DNA of 27,965 bases from Deltaproteobacteria bacterium (GTDB lineage Bacteria; Bdellovibrionota_F; JAHFAK01): assembly GCA_023250585.1 (NCBI GenBank), contig JAHFAK010000012.1, positions 1 through 27,965 of the forward strand. Reading direction: 5' to 3'. How positions within the stretch are numbered: position 1 is the stretch's first letter; each line of letters begins with the position of its first letter. A program made the translations under genes and the position numbers. The notes beneath the pieces are model-generated. The model was not told the origin of the DNA. It did no database searches and saw nothing but the letters and a program-made list of their open reading frames with translations. Below are positions 24,450 through 27,965 of this stretch, piece after piece.

Positions 24450-24479
24450 GTCATCCCGCGGCTTGACCGCGGGATCCAG
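24450..24479. repeat. RPE-like palindrome, downstream copy beside the GIY-YIG remnant
   Basis: A 30-base palindrome with the core CCCGCGGCTTGACCGCGGG, reading GTCATCCC...GGGATCCAG. It is the exact inverse of 24677-24706 and related to the pairs at 13216-13373 and 22472-22589. Here it interrupts the 3' part of the GIY-YIG gene. Confidence 0.85.
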
Positions 24480-24658
24480 GGGGTTCACTAATGGGATGCT
24501 CTTCACAGTACACCAGTTTACTACTATCGTATTTTGAGGTGAAGGAATCTGCTGCCTTATTCTTGTGTTGCCAGATTATTTTGGGAAGATCTCCCACCAA
24601 CATATAAGGTACCGTTTTTCTTGCTCGCAAGAATATACACAAAAAAATTCTTCTCCAT
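24480..24658 (-). pseudogene. Broken GIY-YIG endonuclease gene (YhbQ/UvrC-N like)
   Basis: From ATG 24658 the frame reads MEKNFFVYILASKKNGTLYVG, matching the GIY-YIG opening (VYIL...GTLYVG). Homology then continues in another frame as DLPKIIWQHKNKAADSFTSKY and SSKLVYCEEHPISE, the next conserved blocks. Four bases lie between YVG and DLP where the family usually has nine, indicating a 5 bp deletion. After PISE the palindrome at 24450-24479 replaces the expected AIKREKQIKKW-type C-terminus. The gene is therefore both frameshifted and truncated. The family comprises small nucleases that cut structured or specific DNA. Confidence 0.8.
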
Positions 24659-24676
24659 AACTTATTACTATGATTA

Positions 24677-24706
24677 CTGGATCCCGCGGTCAAGCCGCGG
24701 GATGAC
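24677..24706. repeat. RPE-like palindrome, upstream copy beside the GIY-YIG remnant
   Basis: The exact reverse complement of 24450-24479 over all 30 bases. It lies 18 bp before the ATG of the GIY-YIG remnant, so two inverted palindromes bracket the gene. Confidence 0.85.
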
Positions 24707-24768
24707 GATCAAGAAGATTATAATCTAAACTGCGGTATGCTGAGGATAATATGATACAATACAATTTC

Positions 24769-24798
24769 TTGAAAAAATCCTCATGGAAAAGATATACT
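24769..24798 (+). promoter_or_regulatory. Candidate promoter of the collagen-like lipoprotein gene
   Basis: TTGAAA (24769-24774), 18 bp, TATACT (24793-24798). The predicted start (about 24805) would leave a leader just long enough for the AAGGAGG site at 24804-24810, so the leader is unusually short or another promoter is used. Confidence 0.3.
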
Positions 24799-24818
24799 TT
24801 AGAAAGGAGGATTAGTAT

Positions 24819-25910
24819 ATGAAAACTCTACGTATTCTTGCTCTGTTTTTTTTCTGTTCTTGTCTTATACACTGTTTAGGTTTTGACCAAAGTAAAAACA
24901 ATGTTATAGACGAACCCACTGAAAGTACTGTGCCAACGACTACATCGACAAGTACCACATCATCGGTAGTCACTGTATACAGAAATGCGATAGCAACCGA
25001 TGATGAAAATCTTGGAGTGTTTGTAGAAGGCAAAAATCTTGGAACAGCAAAAGAAGCATATTTAATTGAAAACGAAAAACAGTACCCGTGTTCCGTAACA
25101 AAACTAAATGAGACAACGATTTTTGTTACGTTCCCTTCCACAATTCCCGAAGGATTTTATATTTTAAAAATAGTTCTTCCTGTTGGAGAAGCCTTCACCC
25201 AATTTTATCTCACGAAAACAATCATACCAAAAGATGGCCTAAACTGTTGGGATCTCAATACCAATGGCATTCAAGATTTGGAAGAAGATATAACCGGAGA
25301 TGGCATATGGGATACTGCAGATTGCAAAGGAATTGATGGGCAAAATGGCCAAGATGGCAGTAATGGTACAAATGGAAAAGATGGAACGAATGGGGTAGAT
25401 GGACAAAATGGTCAGGATGGAATCAATGGCCAAGATGGAGAGAATGGAGAAAATGGTGAGGATGGAGCAGACGGTAATGATGGTAAAGACGGGACTGATG
25501 GGACAAATGGACAAAACGGGGAAACTCTCTACCTTGTTGATAAAGGGAATTGCACGGCCGGAATTATCATAGATCCGACCTGGACTGTTTATAATGAAGA
25601 CGATGAGGCATTATTTTCGATTAGTACCAGTAATCTCGATGTACCGGCAAAAAATATTTATTTCACTTCGTCTGATTGTACCGGAACTTCCTACATAGAA
25701 ACTAATTACGTCGTACGCTCAGGAGAGAAAAAATATTATAAACCGCAAAATTATACCCCACAGGCTTTAACTGCTAAAAGTAGAATAAAATTGGGAACCG
25801 GAGGATGCGAGACTGTATCTCTAGGAAAAAGCTACTATGAAGCAAGCGTTTTTACACCTTCATGTACATTCCCTCTTTCAAATCCGACTATCGAAATCAT
25901 CACACAATAA
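24819..25910 (+). CDS. Collagen-like lipoprotein with IPT/TIG-like domain
   Basis: 363 residues. The lipoprotein-type signal MKTLRILALFFFCSCLIHC has two candidate lipid Cys (15 or 19). A Thr/Ser-rich linker (STVPTTTSTSTTSS) leads to an IPT/TIG-like beta domain (about 43-128). Then comes LNCWDLNTNGIQDLEEDITG, a lead-in with Asp-rich DxNxDG-type elements that precedes collagen repeats in other bacteria. About 21 uninterrupted Gly-X-Y triplets follow (about 173-236), then a Cys-containing C-terminal domain. The triplets contain no proline and the Y position is always Asn or Asp. The protein is probably surface-exposed and trimeric (inference). AAGGAGG lies 8 bases before the ATG. It is convergent with the ppdK cluster, with a hairpin element in between. 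Confidence 0.88.
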   Translation: MKTLRILALFFFCSCLIHCLGFDQSKNNVIDEPTESTVPTTTSTSTTSSVVTVYRNAIATDDENLGVFVEGKNLGTAKEAYLIENEKQYPCSVTKLNETTIFVTFPSTIPEGFYILKIVLPVGEAFTQFYLTKTIIPKDGLNCWDLNTNGIQDLEEDITGDGIWDTADCKGIDGQNGQDGSNGTNGKDGTNGVDGQNGQDGINGQDGENGENGEDGADGNDGKDGTDGTNGQNGETLYLVDKGNCTAGIIIDPTWTVYNEDDEALFSISTSNLDVPAKNIYFTSSDCTGTSYIETNYVVRSGEKKYYKPQNYTPQALTAKSRIKLGTGGCETVSLGKSYYEASVFTPSCTFPLSNPTIEIITQ

Positions 25911-25920
25911 TCGGTGATTC

Positions 25921-26046
25921 ATTACCCAACGTCAGAACGAGCAGACCAAGGCGCGACGAAGTCGAGGAATGAGGCGTACACGATAGTACGCTGCAATTCC
26001 GAGATGAGGAGCAACAAAGGTATGCGACGTTATGACGTTGGGTAAT
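25921..26046. repeat. Stop-adjacent hairpin element, copy D (126 bp, second subfamily)
   Basis: The terminal repeats ATTACCCAACGTCA and TGACGTTGGGTAAT are exact. The interior shares AAGGCGC, a central GTAC...GATAGTAC hairpin and a GCAAC box with copies A-C in the same order, although the ends differ. Its last base is the first base of the stop of the gene at 26046. It fills the convergent gap. Confidence 0.85.
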
Positions 26047-26312
26047 TATTGTTCATGAAAGAATGATTTAAGAATATATGTAAGAATCTTTAGTCTTTCG
26101 ATAGGATGTAATTTTTTCTTTTCAATAAGTCCATCATAGCGACTCATTAAACGAGGTATTTTTTTACCAAGAATGGTAACGATCTCTTCTACATCAGGCA
26201 GAGATTCATCAGCATGTTTTTCTTCAAGATTCTTTAAATGGTTGATGAGTTCTTGAGCATCAACAGTACCTAAAAGATTTTCTAATTTAGCTTTATATTG
26301 AAGACCTATCAT
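26046..26312 (-). CDS. Small helical protein of unknown function
   Basis: 88 residues with no signal peptide or membrane segment. It is rich in Leu, Lys and Glu and predicted helical (LENLLGTVDAQELINHLKNL, PHIERLKILTYILKSF-like C-terminus). It lies 21 bp after ppdK on the same strand and is probably co-transcribed. I do not recognise the family; position next to ppdK is the only hint of role. Length and codon use look like a real gene, and a hairpin element sits at its stop as for other genes here. Confidence 0.65.
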   Translation of the reverse strand: MIGLQYKAKLENLLGTVDAQELINHLKNLEEKHADESLPDVEEIVTILGKKIPRLMSRYDGLIEKKKLHPIERLKILTYILKSFFHEQ

Positions 26313-26333
26313 ATTTTGAATTATAGCACAGAT

Positions 26334-27965
26334 TTATTCCTTTTTCAATACTGCTTGTGCAGACGCCAATCGGGCTATAGGAACACGAAATGGAGAACAA
26401 CTCACATAATCAAGCCCCAGTTTATGTAAAAAGAAAATTGTCTTGGGATCACCTCCGTGTTCACCGCAAATACCAATCTTAAGATTCTTTTTTTTCCCTC
26501 TTCCTTTAGTAACTCCAATTTTCACCAATTCCCCTACTCCTTTAATATCCATTGAGACAAAAGGATCATCGGGGAGGATTTTCTTTTCTACATACGCAGG
26601 TAAAAATTTTCCCGCATCATCACGCGAAAATCCATACGTAGTTTGAGTTAAATCATTGGTTCCAAATGAAAAGAAATCAGCATAGTCAGCAATTTCATCG
26701 GCGGTAACCGCAGCACGAGGCAACTCAATCATTGTTCCAATGGTATACGCAACTTTCACTTTATATTTTTGGCATACTTCTTCTGCTATTTTTATTGAGG
26801 ATGTTCTTAAAATATCTAATTCTTGATACACTCCTACCAGTGGTATCATAATTTCAGGAATAACTTTAATGCCTTCCTTGGTTAACTCACATGCAGCTTC
26901 CATAATTGCCTTTACTTGAATATCATATATCTCAGGATACGTAATTCCTAAACGACAGCCTCGATGGCCCAGCATTGGATTGAATTCATGAAGATACGAG
27001 AGTTTAGTTTTCACTTTTTCTACCGGAATTCCTGACTTTTTGCTAAAATCTTCTATTTCTTTTTCTTCTTTAGGTAGAAATTCATGGAGAGGCGGATCAA
27101 GAAGTCTTACCGTAACAGGCAAATCATACATAGCACGAAAGATACCCAAAAAATCTCCTTTCTGCATGGGCAGAATTTTATCGAGTGCTTCTTTTCGAGC
27201 TCCGGCATTATCGGCAAAAATCATTTCCCGTACTGCAAGAATTCGTGATTCATCAAAAAACATATGTTCGGTTCGGCATAATCCAATGCCTTCAGCACCA
27301 AAGTCTCTTGCAACTTGTGCATCATGAGGAGTATCAGCGTTTGTTCGTACTTTCATGGTTCGTATTTTATCAGCCCAACTCATAAGCGTTTGGAAATATT
27401 CATCAAGCTTTGGTTTGACCGTCGGAACAGTGCCTTGCACAACTTTTCCTGTAGAACCATCGAGAGTAATAGAGTCACCTTTTTTAATAGTAATGTTTCC
27501 AACACGAAATAGTTCTTTTGAATAATCAATTTCAAGAGCTCCACACCCAGCTATACAGCATTTCCCCATGCCTCGAGCAACAACAGCCGCATGCGAGGTC
27601 ATTCCTCCTCGGCTCGTAAGAATTCCTTCTGCTGCATGCATACCATGGATATCTTCAGGCGATGTTTCAATACGGACCAAGATAACTTTTTCTCCATCAT
27701 TCGCCAACTTTTCAGCTTCATCTGCATTAAAAACTACTTTTCCGGTAACCGCGCCCGGCGAGGCAGGAAGACCAGTCGCAAGAACTGAATACTTCGCTTT
27801 CGGATCAAGCATCGGATGTAAGAGCTGGTCCAATTGATACGCATCAACTCTCAGTAACGCTTCGTCTTTTGTAATAAGACCTTCTTTTTCCATATCTACA
27901 GCAATACGCACTGCCGCTCGAGCCGTACGTTTTCCCGTTCTTGTCTGTAAAAGCCAGAGTTTAGC
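26334..27965 (-). CDS. ppdK: Pyruvate, phosphate dikinase (partial, N-terminal part off the window)
   Basis: About 543 codons are present. The frame is open to the window edge and still in family sequence there (KLWLLQTRTGKRTARAAVRI, the link after the ATP-grasp domain), so the GTG at 27911 is not the start. The phosphohistidine domain has GGMTSHAAVVARGMGK with the swinging His at 27591-27593. The PEP/pyruvate barrel shows GIGLCRTEHMF, GHRGCRLGITYPEIY, FSFGTNDLTQTTYGFSRDD and GICGEHGGDPKT with the catalytic Cys. The enzyme interconverts pyruvate + ATP + Pi and PEP + AMP + PPi, allowing PPi-linked glycolysis or gluconeogenesis. With pgi it covers central carbon flow in this window. Confidence 0.96.
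   Translation of the reverse strand, partial: AKLWLLQTRTGKRTARAAVRIAVDMEKEGLITKDEALLRVDAYQLDQLLHPMLDPKAKYSVLATGLPASPGAVTGKVVFNADEAEKLANDGEKVILVRIETSPEDIHGMHAAEGILTSRGGMTSHAAVVARGMGKCCIAGCGALEIDYSKELFRVGNITIKKGDSITLDGSTGKVVQGTVPTVKPKLDEYFQTLMSWADKIRTMKVRTNADTPHDAQVARDFGAEGIGLCRTEHMFFDESRILAVREMIFADNAGARKEALDKILPMQKGDFLGIFRAMYDLPVTVRLLDPPLHEFLPKEEKEIEDFSKKSGIPVEKVKTKLSYLHEFNPMLGHRGCRLGITYPEIYDIQVKAIMEAACELTKEGIKVIPEIMIPLVGVYQELDILRTSSIKIAEEVCQKYKVKVAYTIGTMIELPRAAVTADEIADYADFFSFGTNDLTQTTYGFSRDDAGKFLPAYVEKKILPDDPFVSMDIKGVGELVKIGVTKGRGKKKNLKIGICGEHGGDPKTIFFLHKLGLDYVSCSPFRVPIARLASAQAVLKKE

Noticed and set aside
24451-24693. 80-codon minus-strand open frame across the two palindromes
   Set aside because: Both ends are palindrome-encoded (ending in GSRGQAAG); only its middle is real, as part of the frameshifted GIY-YIG pseudogene annotated instead.
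13216-24706. A CRISPR array from the repeated palindromes
   Set aside because: The repeats are dispersed, of different types and not regularly spaced; no cas genes are present.
25239-25514. 91-codon minus-strand frame rich in Ile/Ser opposite the collagen repeat
   Set aside because: It is the antisense reading of Gly-X-Asn/Asp triplets, with no start signal.

Overview
The window is AT-rich bacterial DNA with tightly packed genes on both strands. It has no rRNA, no convincing tRNA, no CRISPR array and no phage genes. The organism looks Gram-negative: it carries tolQ, several lipoproteins, phosphatidylserine decarboxylase and a NagZ-type recycling enzyme. The Ser/Thr kinase has an HRDxSPxN catalytic loop of the kind common in myxobacteria-like lineages. 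That kinase, a PhaR-type regulator and a collagen-like lipoprotein with a CWDLN...DG lead-in fit a low-GC deltaproteobacterial or Bdellovibrionota-like lineage, but I cannot name the taxon. The many short palindromic repeats resemble those of host-associated bacteria.

Layout. 1-6640 (minus): rpe, pgi, a peptide-binding lipoprotein, two dipeptide-type ABC permeases and nagZ (cut by the window edge), with overlapping or closely spaced genes and probably one or two operons. 6840-9065 (plus): a membrane Ser/Thr kinase with TPR repeats. 9223-13181 (minus): trpS, lepB, pepA and a CPBP membrane protease. 13485-15024 (plus): psd and a lipoprotein. 15180-16616 (minus): a PhaR-like regulator and a lipoprotein. 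17044-17823 (plus): a TPR protein. 17872-21352 (minus): comF, pncC/cinA, recA, then a small protein overlapping a retropepsin-like protease. 21438-22166 (plus): tolQ without tolR. 22200-24820 is accessory: a broken BrnA-like antitoxin, a pentanucleotide repeat before an exported protein, a RelE/Phd-type toxin-antitoxin pair and a broken GIY-YIG endonuclease. 24819-27965: a collagen-like lipoprotein (plus), then ppdK (cut by the window edge) and a small helical protein (minus).

The most unusual content is between the genes. Two repeat systems stand out. (1) Four hairpin elements of 123-126 bp have their right end within 2 bp of a minus-strand stop codon; paired substitutions between copies preserve the stem. 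(2) A family of small elements has GTAA...TTAC termini (consensus GTAACAGCTCAGTTAATGG) and interchangeable interiors, flanked by 7-8 bp near-duplications or, at comF, by a perfect 16 bp duplication. GTAA ends with 8 bp duplications are what IS66-family transposases produce, so these look like IS66-type MITEs, some carrying RPE-like palindromes as cargo. Other points worth checking are the near-leaderless toxin gene, the recA-linked small protein/retropepsin pair and the GIY-YIG remnant between two exact inverted palindromes.
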